Shown: positions 47,970-58,509 of the stretch, one piece after another
Numbering within the stretch: position 1 is the first letter of the stretch
Layout of the letters: the number at the start of each line of letters is the position of its first letter
Assembly: GCA_032358255.1 (NCBI GenBank)
Contig: JAULBX010012433.1
Span: 38,571 to 102,570, forward strand
Reading direction: 5' to 3'
Source of the DNA: Heterotrichella gracilis
Lineage: Eukaryota; Sar; Xanthophyceae; Tribonematales; Xanthonemataceae
Length of the DNA: 64,000 bases
Translations under genes and position numbers: made by a program
Notes under the pieces: model-generated
The model's database searches: none
What the model was told of the DNA's origin: nothing
The model's input: the letters and a program-made list of their open reading frames with translations, nothing else

Positions 47970-50900
47970 ATGGCTAGGAAGATGTATGTTTTGGCGGCAG
48001 TGGCACTGTTGTGCCTGGCAGTCTCTGCAGAGGCCCACTTGCAGCAGGTGTCAGATGGGAGCAACGAGCGGCAGGTGAGCAACCCGGATGGCTGGCAGTG
48101 ATATTGGGCCCCAGTGTGCAGCCTCAGTGAGCTGACTTAAACTGGAAGTTAAAGCACCATGACCAAATGTGACCTCAGATTACACCCACTGCCATGAACA
48201 TGGTCTCCTAGCCTTGGAATATCGCTGACGTATCCTTGCTATGGCATGAATGATCCAGTTGCATGCCGTCGTCACCATATTGCCACACCCCCTGTGTGCC
48301 GAGGGATAGTGACAACTAGACAGGAGTTTTCAAATATAGGCTCTTGGTCATGGACCGAATGTCCATGACAACATGCAAATTTGGTCCTCAGACCTGCACA
48401 AAGGGCAGTGCTCGCTGCAGCAGTGGGTCCCTCCTGCCAAAGCTGTCGATTGGGCTTCCCGAGTTATGTGTGCGGTTGGTACACTTCTCGCCCTTGTATG
48501 CTGTTGAGAAAAACCTCCAGTGGTTCTCTGTGAAGTGCTGCAATCCAGTCCCTGCCAGCCACTGGACATAGTTATTTGTTCAAAACATAGAGAACCACTG
48601 GATTACTTCTCTAGCAGCATACAAGGGTGACACGTGTACCCAGTTGCACAAACAACTTGGAAGCCCAATTGGCAGCGTTGGCAGGGGAACCACCTGCAGA
48701 GGCACTGCCCTCAGGGTTCATGCACATCTGCATGCAATGCTGCGGACCGAATCTGTAGGCCAGGGGAAGAGGATGCCAAAATTGACCAAGGAAGCAAACC
48801 AAATTCGCAGGACTTTGCTGAAGCACAGGAAGGGACCCAAGACCAGCGTGGCCAGTTGGGATTGACAACTGGCCTGCCTGCGCCTAACGTTGCCAGGTAG
48901 GAGTACTACTGTGTTCATGGAAACTGCTGACTCAGAGCCTTTAGGTCGGAATCAAACGCATTCACATTTCCTTGCGCAAACTGTATCAAAATCCAATGCC
49001 CTTACCTAGGGTTTCACGTCAGATTCTCACCAGAGTACCATCACAGCAGGCCATTGCCAGCCCCTAGGAAGCTCCTGTGGGGCTTCACAACTACATTCGG
49101 CACCAGCAGCGCTGATAGCTGGGCCAGCAGTGGTGGCAGCAGCAGTGCCACAAGTAGTACAGCCAGCACAGCAAGGTCGGCTGGCTCCAGCAGCAGCTCC
49201 AGCGGCAGCTCCACGAGGTGCGGTTGGGAGTTAAGGGTTTGGGGTTGGGGTTCAGGTACAAGGCCATGGGCTGCCAGCCTATGGATGTTGCCAGTGGGGT
49301 GCCGGTCTTTTAGGGTTTGCTGTAGGGTCCAGTGGTATCACAATACTATTGCACCATGATGGTACAATTGGTGAACTTTGAGTAATGCTATGCTTTATTT
49401 TTAGTTTAATTGCAACATACAGATGTTTTCAATGCAAAAAAGTCATGAAGTGAAATTGCATGCAGTAGCTGCATCATCTGGGAAATAAACCTCAACCAAA
49501 CTCACTAATTACCCCCGGGGCTCGCATGTAGTGAAAAGTCAATAAATCCTGTTAAAAAAGCTGAGCAATATTTTGCCAACTTGAATTCTCAATTTCAAAA
49601 AGTTAACTTGATAAGTTAAATTTTGATACCAGTATTCCTCACGCTCTGATATTAATTTTACGGCTGCAGCTCATCAAGCTCTTCATCTTCAGGCGGTTGG
49701 CCATGGTGGGGCACTGGCAGCAGCTCTACCTCTGGCGGGAGCTCCACCTCTAGCGGGAGCTCATCGTCGTCGGGCGGCAGTAGGCAAGGGGATGCAAGTG
49801 CATGATAAATCAATATAAACTGCATTATAAATAGCAAAAGCGGTGTGAATTATATAATTGATGCAACTAGCCATCTGGCGTGAACTGCCACTGTCACTGC
49901 CGCTGCAAGTCTATCGTTACAGCCACACATCCACACATCCTTGCACGCGATCAATGATGACAGACACGGAGTTGTTGCCAGTACTTGGAACCTCTGGAAG
50001 ATGAGTACTGACGTCCAGGCTGATGTCACTCCAGCGGCACGTATGCACTAGAAGGGATAGGAGTAGGCCCGTGGGTTTCTTATCACTAGCCCCAGTACCT
50101 ACTCCAATCCCTACCAGTGCCTACGTGCTGCTCTAGCGACATCAGCCTGGACCTCAGCACTCATCTTCCAGAGGTTCAAAGTACAGCCCCAGAGTGAACA
50201 AACTGAACCATCTTGGCATGCGGCCCAATGATGACAAACACAGAGTTGTTGCCGCAACAACAGCGTGTTTGTCATGATTGGGCTGCATGCCAAGATGGTT
50301 CACTTTGTGCACACTCTAAGACTGCCCCAAAAGTGGCCCATCGTGTGCCCCTCAGCGCGTCATCACTACCCTTTTTGCAATGGATTTATTGATCATGCTG
50401 CTTTCCTTGGTACCAGGTCCTAGGTTAGCTAATCTATTCCAAGTCACCAACTTCCCAGAAGCCCTTTGCCATGTTGTGTCTAACACCTACCTAGTTACCC
50501 AGTTACCTAGTTGCTCAGTAACGCAGTAAGCAGGCACATGTGGCAAGGGCCTCTGGTCACTAGGTAACGTGGCTAGGTAACGTGGCTAGGTAACGTCACT
50601 AGGTACCGTATTCCAAGTTACCCAGTCGCTGTCGTCCCTTGTCATGCCTGCTGACTGAGTTACTGACTGGACAGGTACATAGGTAGCTGTTAAACTAAGT
50701 ACCAACAACAACAATCCCAAAAAATGTTCCACGAGACCAAAGGAAAACAGTGGGTCAACCAAATCACCATTACCCAAGCCCCCTTTACCATGTATAAATG
50801 CATTCACACTTTTCTAAGCTACCCAGTTACCGAATCACCTTTGCAATCAAGAAATGCTTTCGTTTCTGGTAACTAAGTAACATTGCACATTGCACATGGC

Positions 50901-53900
50901 AACAGCTCTACTTCCAGTTCCTCATCAACCAGCGGTTCCTCATCAACCTCAAGCTCCTCCTCAGGAGGCGGGAGCAGCTCAACATCTTCTGGAAGCTCAT
51001 CAGGTAGGTGGGTTAGCTAGTTACATGCGTAACAAATTTATTATACAATAGAGACGCTGTCAGAGTAGCAGTCAAGGCTTGCGCATGCGGCGCCGAGTAC
51101 CTCTGTCTTCCAGAAATCCTGTCCTATTGATTTGGAATGTACTTTCTTTTGAAGTGACTTAGCTAGTTACATGCGTCGCCAACGGGTTTAACAATAGGGA
51201 CAGAGTAGCAGTCTGTCAGACTTGCGCATGCAACGCCAAGCACCGCTGCCCTCCTGGACAAGGGCCTGGCAGTGTTATTTTTTATATTGAACTGCGCAAA
51301 TCCCTCTGCCATTGGCAAGCTGAGTGAGTTTAATAGCCCGGACCTCTGCCCCATACAACCACAGTGCAATATGTGCGTGATTGTATGTGCGCATTATGCC
51401 GCAGGCGCGTCCTCCTCCTCTTCCAGCGGCGCCTCTGGCGAGAGCAGCAGCAGCTCATCTGGCGCAAGCAGCTCTGGTAAGTGCTCTATGTGGCACTTTG
51501 CACGGGCAGTTTGATCCTAGCACTGTTTATTTCGTGTCTTGGACTTTATTTCGTTATCTATGTGAGGTCAGTCCGTGTAGTCCTAGGCTTACCAATCCCA
51601 TATGCCCTCTGTACATTGTTTAGGGTTGAGGGTTGGGGTTTATTCCTGAATAATCCAATTTAAATTGGTAGCAAATATCAAACCGGTTTAAAACTTCATG
51701 TACTGGCATTATACTGTGATTGGTGATAAACACCACTTTATTCACAAATTATGATGCATTTAAGAAGTAATCATCTGACCAATGCCCTGCATGCAAAAAA
51801 CGCACCCTATTGCCTGAAATCCTCACCTATGGTGTGATTTCCACACCTACGGTCAGTAGTATGGGGGTAGGAGCAACCTGGAAACCCCACACAAAGCCAT
51901 CAACCAAGTTTTCTCCGCAGAAAACGTCCACCTATCAAGCTAGTGTGTTTGATAAGTTATCAATGATAACCCATTCTGTTTGCACCATACGGCAATAGGT
52001 AGAACAGCAGACTTGAAAACCCTGCATTTGTTGAGTGATTGCATGCGCCCATCATGCCACAGGCGCATCCTCCTCCTCAACTAATGGCGCCTCAGGAGGG
52101 AGCAGCAGCTCTTCTGGTTCAAGCAGCTCTGGTATGATACATAATGACACTGAATTGGGCTATGCTTAGGTGCTATGCATTTGTTACCCATGCCATGTCC
52201 CACTATTTGCCGCCCAAGCTTGCCATTGTTTTCACCATTGGCGGTTTGTGGTGTGCCGTCATGTTGGGGGGCGTTCTTTCTTTCTTTCTAGTTACACGCA
52301 TTGCAGCAACATAGCCAAAGTAGCAGTCAGGCATGGACATGCCGCATCATCTTGGCAATGCTTGCTGCTTTTGCGCTATTTTGCACTAAGTCAGGTCCGC
52401 TCATGTGACCTCAGGCTTGCCGCCTCCCGTGTCCCATTGTACCCCACCAAACTTCATGCATTATGGAAGGCGCCAATGATTGGCCGGTCAACAACATGTC
52501 TACTGATGCGCCAAGTAGCGCAGCGTGTTACCTATATTTTGTTGCGCACACAGTGATAATGCGACTCCACTGGACACCCAGCATAACGCGTGCTTGCATG
52601 CTCACAGGCACATCCTCCTCCTCCTCCAGCGGTGCCTCAGGCGGGAGCAGCAGCAGCTCATCTGGCGCAAGCAGCTCAGGTACGGTAACTACTCAACTTA
52701 CACAGAAGGGGGCTATGCCCTTGATAGTGACGCCGTTTCCACTGCTTGCTGCTCGGCTTGGCTGCATTTAATGATAATAACTATAATGATAATGATTGTA
52801 ATGATAATAACTATAATGATAATAATTTTTGGACTTGCTGTCTTTGTGGTGCTGTCATGTGTGAGGTCGGTGTAAACGTGTTATTTCTTGCTTACATGCA
52901 TTCCAACAACACAGCCACAGTAGTTGCCAGACTTGCATATGTAGTGTCATCCTGGCACCATTTACACTCCTTGTTGCTTTTGCCCCGTCTGCTAAGTCTG
53001 ATTCGCCCATGTGGCCCTGGTCTGACCTACACACATACTCCCCTGTACCCTACCAGACATCATGCATCTTTGAAGGGAATCGGAATCGGCGGTACAAACG
53101 TCTAGCAATGCCATTATTGGACGTTTACCAGCGTTTACCCTCCTTGATGCATGCTGTTTGGTAGGGCAAGGCGCCATCTAGCGCAGCCTGTTATGAGAGA
53201 TGCTGTCACCTATGGTTTGTTGCCCACACGACACAAAATGGCTGCACTAAATACCCTGCATTTTTTGAGCTCGCATGCCCCCCAGGTGCATCCTCCTCCT
53301 CCTCCAGCGGTGCCTCAGGCGGGAGCAGCAGCAGCTCATCTGGCGCAAGCAGCTCTGGTAGGTCACAGCTACTTACATGCGGTGGCAAGTGCGGACAATT
53401 TGGTCCTGGCTCTGCTCATACAGTATGCTGATCTTGCGCAATGTGGGTCAGGGCAGTCCATGCGAGCCCAGGCTTGCCTCCCCCAGTTGCTCATTGTACC
53501 CTATTTACAATCTAATAGGTTGCAAATTAACCTTTTCATGGACAGGTTGTTCAAATGTTTGCTTATCTAATTATTCATAGGCGCATCCTCCTCCTCCTCC
53601 AGCGGGACCTCAGGCGGGAGCAGCAGCAGCTCATCTGGCGCAAGCAGCTCTGGTAAGTGGTCATTGATATATTAAACTGGTAGCCAGTAAAATCTTACTT
53701 GAGTTTTTAGTGTACTATATCTTGCGTATCAAGCCCCCATATTGGATATGTTTGGGTACTCAACTTGGCTGTGTATGGAAAGGAAGTGGTAGTTTAGGTG
53801 CAACCCTAAACCCCTGCGGGTGGCAATGCTAAAACCCTAACGCTTGACCCTACAACCCCCCACGCCGCCCTCAAAACAGCTATTCATATATAAAAAAATC

Positions 53901-55115
53901 CAGCTGACTGCGTTGAAGGGCCCCAGCTATCTGCCCCATACAACAATGTAATTGGGAACACTGCACTGAACACCTGCAAGTTGTGCGTGATTATGTGCAC
54001 CCATCTGCCACAGGCGCGTCGTCGACCTCATCTAGCGGTGCCTCAGGCGGGAGCAGCTCCTCGTCATCTGGCGCAAGCAGCTCTGGTAAGTTGGCTACAC
54101 GCAGCGCCAAGCGCGAGAAACTTGATTTTGGCACTGTTTACACTGTTTTTGGGACTTCGGTGATATGGGTCAGGTCAGCCGATGTGGTCTTAGGCTTGGC
54201 TACCTCATTTGGCCTCTGATTACTGTTGAAGGTTGAGAGTTTTGGAAATTTGTCAGACAGTCGGTAGCAAACATTTCCTAATGTGTTTATATGAATATTA
54301 TACCGATTTCATTATATTTGGCCGTACTAAATTGCTGTGATTGGTGATTTCCGCCTAACCCGCATGTGCCCATCATGCCCACAGGCGCATCCTCCTCCTC
54401 TAGTGGCACCTCAGGCGGGAGCAGCTCGTCATCATCTGGCGCAAGCAGCTCTGGTAAGTTGCAGCTAATTAATTACATGCATTTTAGCAATGCAGGCACA
54501 GAAGCAGTCAGGCTGGCACATGCAGCGCCAAGCAGTTTGGTCGTGGCAATGTGCACACTATTTGTTGACCATGCGCAATTTGTAGTCATGCTTGGATGAG
54601 CCACATGGGCATATGGGCCTGAGATTCCTGCCCAGTCTGCCGCCTATAGCCTAAAAAAGAGCATTTTAATGGGATCGCGATTGTTAAAATCATTTTCACC
54701 AGTGTAGTCTGTTGACAATGTGCCTGAGTCAGTCACATGGGGTTGTTGCTCACATGTCCTGAAAAGATGGCCTGTCCTCGGAGGTGTGCGCCAGCATGAA
54801 AAGCCCCACATAGACCTGCAGCCACTCTTCAGAATATCCTGGTACAGTAGAATATTTTCACGTAATATCCACGTAATGTTCTACTACACTATGTTGCGTG
54901 TGTTGAGAGCCCCTGCTTGCTGCCTCAAACACCAATGTAGATGCAATAACTGCCCTGAACACACTGCAATTTTGTGCGAGATCACAAGTACCCATCATGC
55001 CGCAGGTGCATCCTCCTCCTCCTCCAGTGGCGCCTCTGGGGGGAGCAGCAGCAGCTCATCTGGCGCAAGCAGCTGTGGTGCCAGCTCATCATCGTCCTCC
55101 GGCATCAGTGGTTGA
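47970..55115 (+). CDS. Secreted Ser/Gly-rich protein with tandem exon array, copy J (392 aa)
   Basis: Exons: 47970-48074, 48811-48896, 49050-49217, 49670-49783 (GC donor), 50906-51003, 51405-51476, 52063-52131, 52608-52679, 53286-53357, 53581-53652, 54014-54085, 54385-54453, 55006-55115 (stop TGA). All phases fit and the protein closes at 392 aa. The start ATG was chosen because it aligns with paralogue K; an in-frame ATG lies 15 bases upstream. The N-terminus is a clear signal peptide (YVLAAVALLCLAVSAEA). After a short linker (DFAEAQEG, then APRKLLWGF) the chain is almost entirely Ser and Gly with a GGWPWWG island. The last eight exons each encode the same ~24-residue unit (GASSSSSSGASGG, then SSSSGASSSG). 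A heavily O-glycosylated cell-wall or extracellular-matrix protein is likely. I recognise no named family. Confidence 0.82.
48402..48711. repeat. Foldback element with ~130-bp arms
   Basis: Left arm 48402-48532 and right arm 48586-48711 are imperfect reverse complements (agggcagtgc with gcactgccct; gattgggcttcc with ggaagcccaatt; cccttgtatgctg with cagcatacaaggg), loop ~53 bp. It sits in the first intron of gene J. No transposase is present; a MITE-like or self-duplicated hairpin origin is possible. Confidence 0.88.
49981..50312. repeat. Two adjacent foldbacks sharing end sequence
   Basis: Inverted repeat 1 spans 49981-50184 (arms ~95 bp; cctctggaagatgagt pairs with actcatcttccagagg). Inverted repeat 2 spans 50194-50312 (arms ~57 bp; gaaccatcttggcatgc pairs with gcatgccaagatggttc). 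The phrase caatgatgaca, then cacggagttgttgcc, just left of repeat 1 resembles the left-arm tip of repeat 2, so the two seem related. The pair lies in an intron of gene J. Confidence 0.82.
50555..50612 (+). repeat. Short tandem repeat of a ggtaacgtggcta unit
   Basis: Three to four copies of a 13-bp unit (aggtaacgtggct and variants ending in gtcact) lie in an intron of gene J. Confidence 0.85.
51405..55079 (+). repeat. Array of eight near-identical symmetric exons
   Basis: Exons at 51405, 52063, 52608, 53286, 53581, 54014, 54385 and 55006 are 69-72 nt (the last is extended to the stop). All are phase 1 and encode almost the same Ser/Gly/Ala unit. Parts of the introns are repeated too, for example ttacatgcattccagcaa-like, agtagcagtcaggc-like and cagcgccaagca-like blocks. 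The repeating unit is therefore exon plus intron, 0.3-0.7 kb long. Confidence 0.92.
52768..52832 (+). repeat. ATAATG-type tandem repeat
   Basis: Two copies of a ~28-bp AT-rich unit (taatgataataactataatg) lie in an intron of gene J. Confidence 0.9.
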
Positions 55116-58100
55116 CTTATCTTGCCAGTAAACTTGGTGTGTGCGCCACGCATACCTCCTATGCTCCTGCGACAGGAGTAACATATGCGGATGCAGGCAA
55201 AGCTTGGTAAAGCCAATAGAAGTGGTTGGCACAGCTGTGGAGTGTAGCACTAACACATCGCCGCTTTTGGTACACTAGGATTCCCACAAGACTGCGCATA
55301 TATATGGGAAACGGGTACCTTCTATTGCATTTGATGATCATTCAGTGGAGGTGGACCAAGACGTTTGTACAGGGCCCTTTGAGTTTTAGGCTGCGTCAAG
55401 ACCTGTCATTGCAGCGGATAGTGCAAGCATGGAACAATTGCACATGGTGCTCATCCATCCCAGGAAAATGCAATAGCATGAACCCATATGAGCCCTTACC
55501 GGACATGTTTGCATAAATGAGTTTATTTAGTGCAAAATTATCCAAGGAACATTTTGAAAAGCCTTATGGTGTGAGTAAGGACTATTGCACTCAGTGCAAA
55601 GGGTAAATTACAAGATCGTTCAGTGAAAGGGAACGATTTCATCATCTTCAAAACATGGAGGCATTCGTCTCCTGTCCACAATGGCAACTATCATGTAGTG
55701 CAGATGTTGATTTTATTAGTGTTAGTCATTGTGAGCAAGATTAAAAATGCATGGCATATAGGGCTTTATGGGGATCCAATCATTTTTTGGATAGCCATTA
55801 TTGTTGTTTCTGGCCACTGGGCAGAGGTTTCAAAGCTGTTGTCAGCCCTCAACTTCCCCACAGTCCTAAAATGTGCCTTGACTTGCACAATGGTCGTTGG
55901 ATGTTGGGTTGGGTGGACGTCATGTGTTATCTGGAACAATTTGCGTGTAACGTCTCTTATTTGTTTATGATATTTCATTTTCCTGGGTTGGTTGAGCATT
56001 TTGTGCATTTTGTCCGCATGTATGCTAGCTCTTATCTGTGGCACGCGTTACAACAATGCCACGTTGCAGGTGTGCATTGCCAAGTGTATGCTGAAAGTTG
56101 CTACTTTAAATTCATTATGCCCGATAAGTATGCATGGGTATTTGCAAATTGGGCTATTGCTGTCATGGCTACTTGTGCGAGTGGTGCCGTTCTGCAAAGC
56201 ATGTAATTAGTGCAATGCAATTGATAACATCGTCTTCATTGCGAGAAAGGGTACTCCTGCAGCTGTTGGAATATCGACTGCATTGCTGCTGCTGCTGGCA
56301 AACATAAACTGCAGAATTATGGAAGCAATTGCTGGCGTAGGTGCAGCCAGTGGGCTTTAGATTACGTGCTGCATGGGGACATGTGCCAGTGTGCATTTGT
56401 GTCCCTGGACTGGTAGTGAGGATGCTCTGGCTCAGGTTGTGGCTGTGGCACTGCAATGGCAGCATTTGCACCTGCCCCACAGCGCGGGAAGATATTCACT
56501 TGCATGATTCACCAAGATATTGCCCAAAAGAAGCTGTTTGAGCCTCTGGTGCCCGCCAGCACATTATGCCGGCTAAGTTTATCCGGTCATTAATTCAAAT
56601 TTAATCTTGTAAGTTTACGACGTGTACTGTGGGGTCCGGCCCAACTGTCCTAAACCCTAAACCCCAAACCTAAACCCTTAACTGGATGGTGGCTGTGGCG
56701 CACCGTACGGTGATTGCATCTTTGCCACTTCTCGGCATTGCTACGGGAGCATGCAGTTGTAATTTCATGCCAATGCTCACAGGCTATCCCATAATAAAAA
56801 GTGGAGCATGCAGCACACTGTTACACAATGTGGTCATGGAAGGGGAGCCAAGGTCCTGCGCATGCAGCCAGTTGAGGCCTGCAGTTGCAGCTCCGCTCAT
56901 TGACAACACACATCGACAGTCGAAACCCTGGCGCCACGATATGTTTGGCTGTGGTTGTCACCGGCCCAGGACATCCTGTCATACCTGCAGTAAATTTGGT
57001 GTGCACATCATGTCCGGGTGTCAAAGTAGTGGGTGTTCTGTTAGCACTGCTGTATTGATGCCTGTGGGCTTACAGCCCCTACCAGGCGATTGTAGCAGAT
57101 GAGAAACAACAGTCACCAAAGCATATTCAAAATACTGTGTGCAACTTGCAAGCTGTCAGCTCAGTGAGGGCTAGGGCAGACAGCATGCACAGTGCACTGA
57201 CAGTGTGTGCATGTTAGTGGCTGCCTGCTAGCTGTGCGGGTTGTGGCATTTGACGCATGCTGTCAACGCATGCTGGATCCAAGTGGCGGTGTTGTTACTA
57301 ATACCTTGTCATATCTCGGACAGAGGATTTCGACAGATAATATTCGCAAGCCAACAGCTGTCTTTCTGAATCTTTCGGGTCAAATCACGGTGTGTATTGC
57401 ACTCGAGACTCGAGTCGAGTGGTGACTAAGACTTGGCTCCTGATACGGTAAATGCTTTCAAAGTTGCATGTTGCATTTGGCCGCCGTTCAAACATGCTGG
57501 ATGTCGACTGAAAGACTCTTCAGAAAATGCAGGGAAGCGACTTCACGGCGTTCTGTACTTCATAGTATGTTTGCGCATCAATGGGTACACCAGCAGCTTG
57601 GCGTTTCTGCATGCCGCAACTGTGCCTGATATTTTTTTGAGTGGGCATCAGTAACTGGAATAAAAACTCCTTATAATCCATGCACATGTTGCATGCGTGG
57701 CTAGTAACAAGTACGAAGACTTTCATGAGGAAACTTGCCAGATGCGCAAATGTATGTGTTAGCCACATACATAAAGTCTGTTACGGCGTGATGTGTTATC
57801 TTGCACTCCTCCTTCCAGGTTTCACAGTGCGTCTTCAGAATTCTGATTGACTGCGACTGAGGTCGACGTCGGCTTGCCAACCTATCGCATAACAGTCTTG
57901 GAGCCTAGCAGAGGTAAGCTTCTCAACTTTTGAAGACCCGCCAGGCCAGGCCTAGGTACATGAATGCTCAGTATTGCAGTGCGTTAATACGATAGGTTTC
58001 CATTCATGCTTGCATAGCTTATGGTGCGGCGCTCGGCAGAAGGCTACGAACTGGCTTCACTAGACGATGAAGCCATGCGGGCGACAGTCGGTTCACCGTG

Positions 58101-58509
58101 AGGCTCACTTCTGTCTTGCTTTTAGTTGTGGAATTTACGTCCCTTATGTGTGCACAATAAGCTGTCGTCGACTTGCCTGTGACTACCTGCAAATAAGTAA
58201 GTTGGGAAGTTGTGCACACATAAGGGACAGTGTAAATTGTCTCAAATGGGATCCATTGCCTATTGAGGTGTACCGCTAAAGGTACAAGTATTAGGTCGGT
58301 TTTGCATCCTTGGGTGCATTGCTGCCGCCAGGCAATTGCACTACATTGGCGATCTTTGTGTAGTGGCCCTCAGTCCATCACGTTGGGTACACCATAGTAT
58401 GCCATACGGGCAAAGACAGTGGTAAACCGAGTGCCTCACTGATTGTATCTCCAAGTGTGCAGGCTGGTGTATTGAGCTACTGTGGTGAGTGAGCCCTAAA
58501 CCTCGCATC
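55116..58509. other. 3.4-kb spacer between the two Ser/Gly-rich genes
   Basis: I found no supportable gene. Overlapping open frames at 55623-56206 give hydrophobic, Trp-rich products without family likeness. A telomere-type run lies at 56649-56680. An inverted repeat at 58131-58238 has 26-bp arms (cccttatgtgtgcaca with tgtgcacacataaggg). The promoter of gene K should lie in the last few hundred bases. Confidence 0.45.
58131..58238. repeat. 26-bp-arm inverted repeat upstream of gene K
   Basis: The left arm 58131-58156 (gaatttacgtcccttatgtg) and right arm 58211-58238 are near-perfect reverse complements with a ~54-bp loop, ending about 270 bp before the start codon of gene K. Confidence 0.88.

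Noticed and set aside
55623-56206. Overlapping hydrophobic frames (115 and 151 codons)
   Set aside because: Composition is dictated by the AT-rich sequence; no homology pattern, no intron context and both frames are equally good.
56686-57102. 138-codon Cys-rich plus frame
   Set aside because: No recognisable domain or signal peptide logic; isolated in a spacer.
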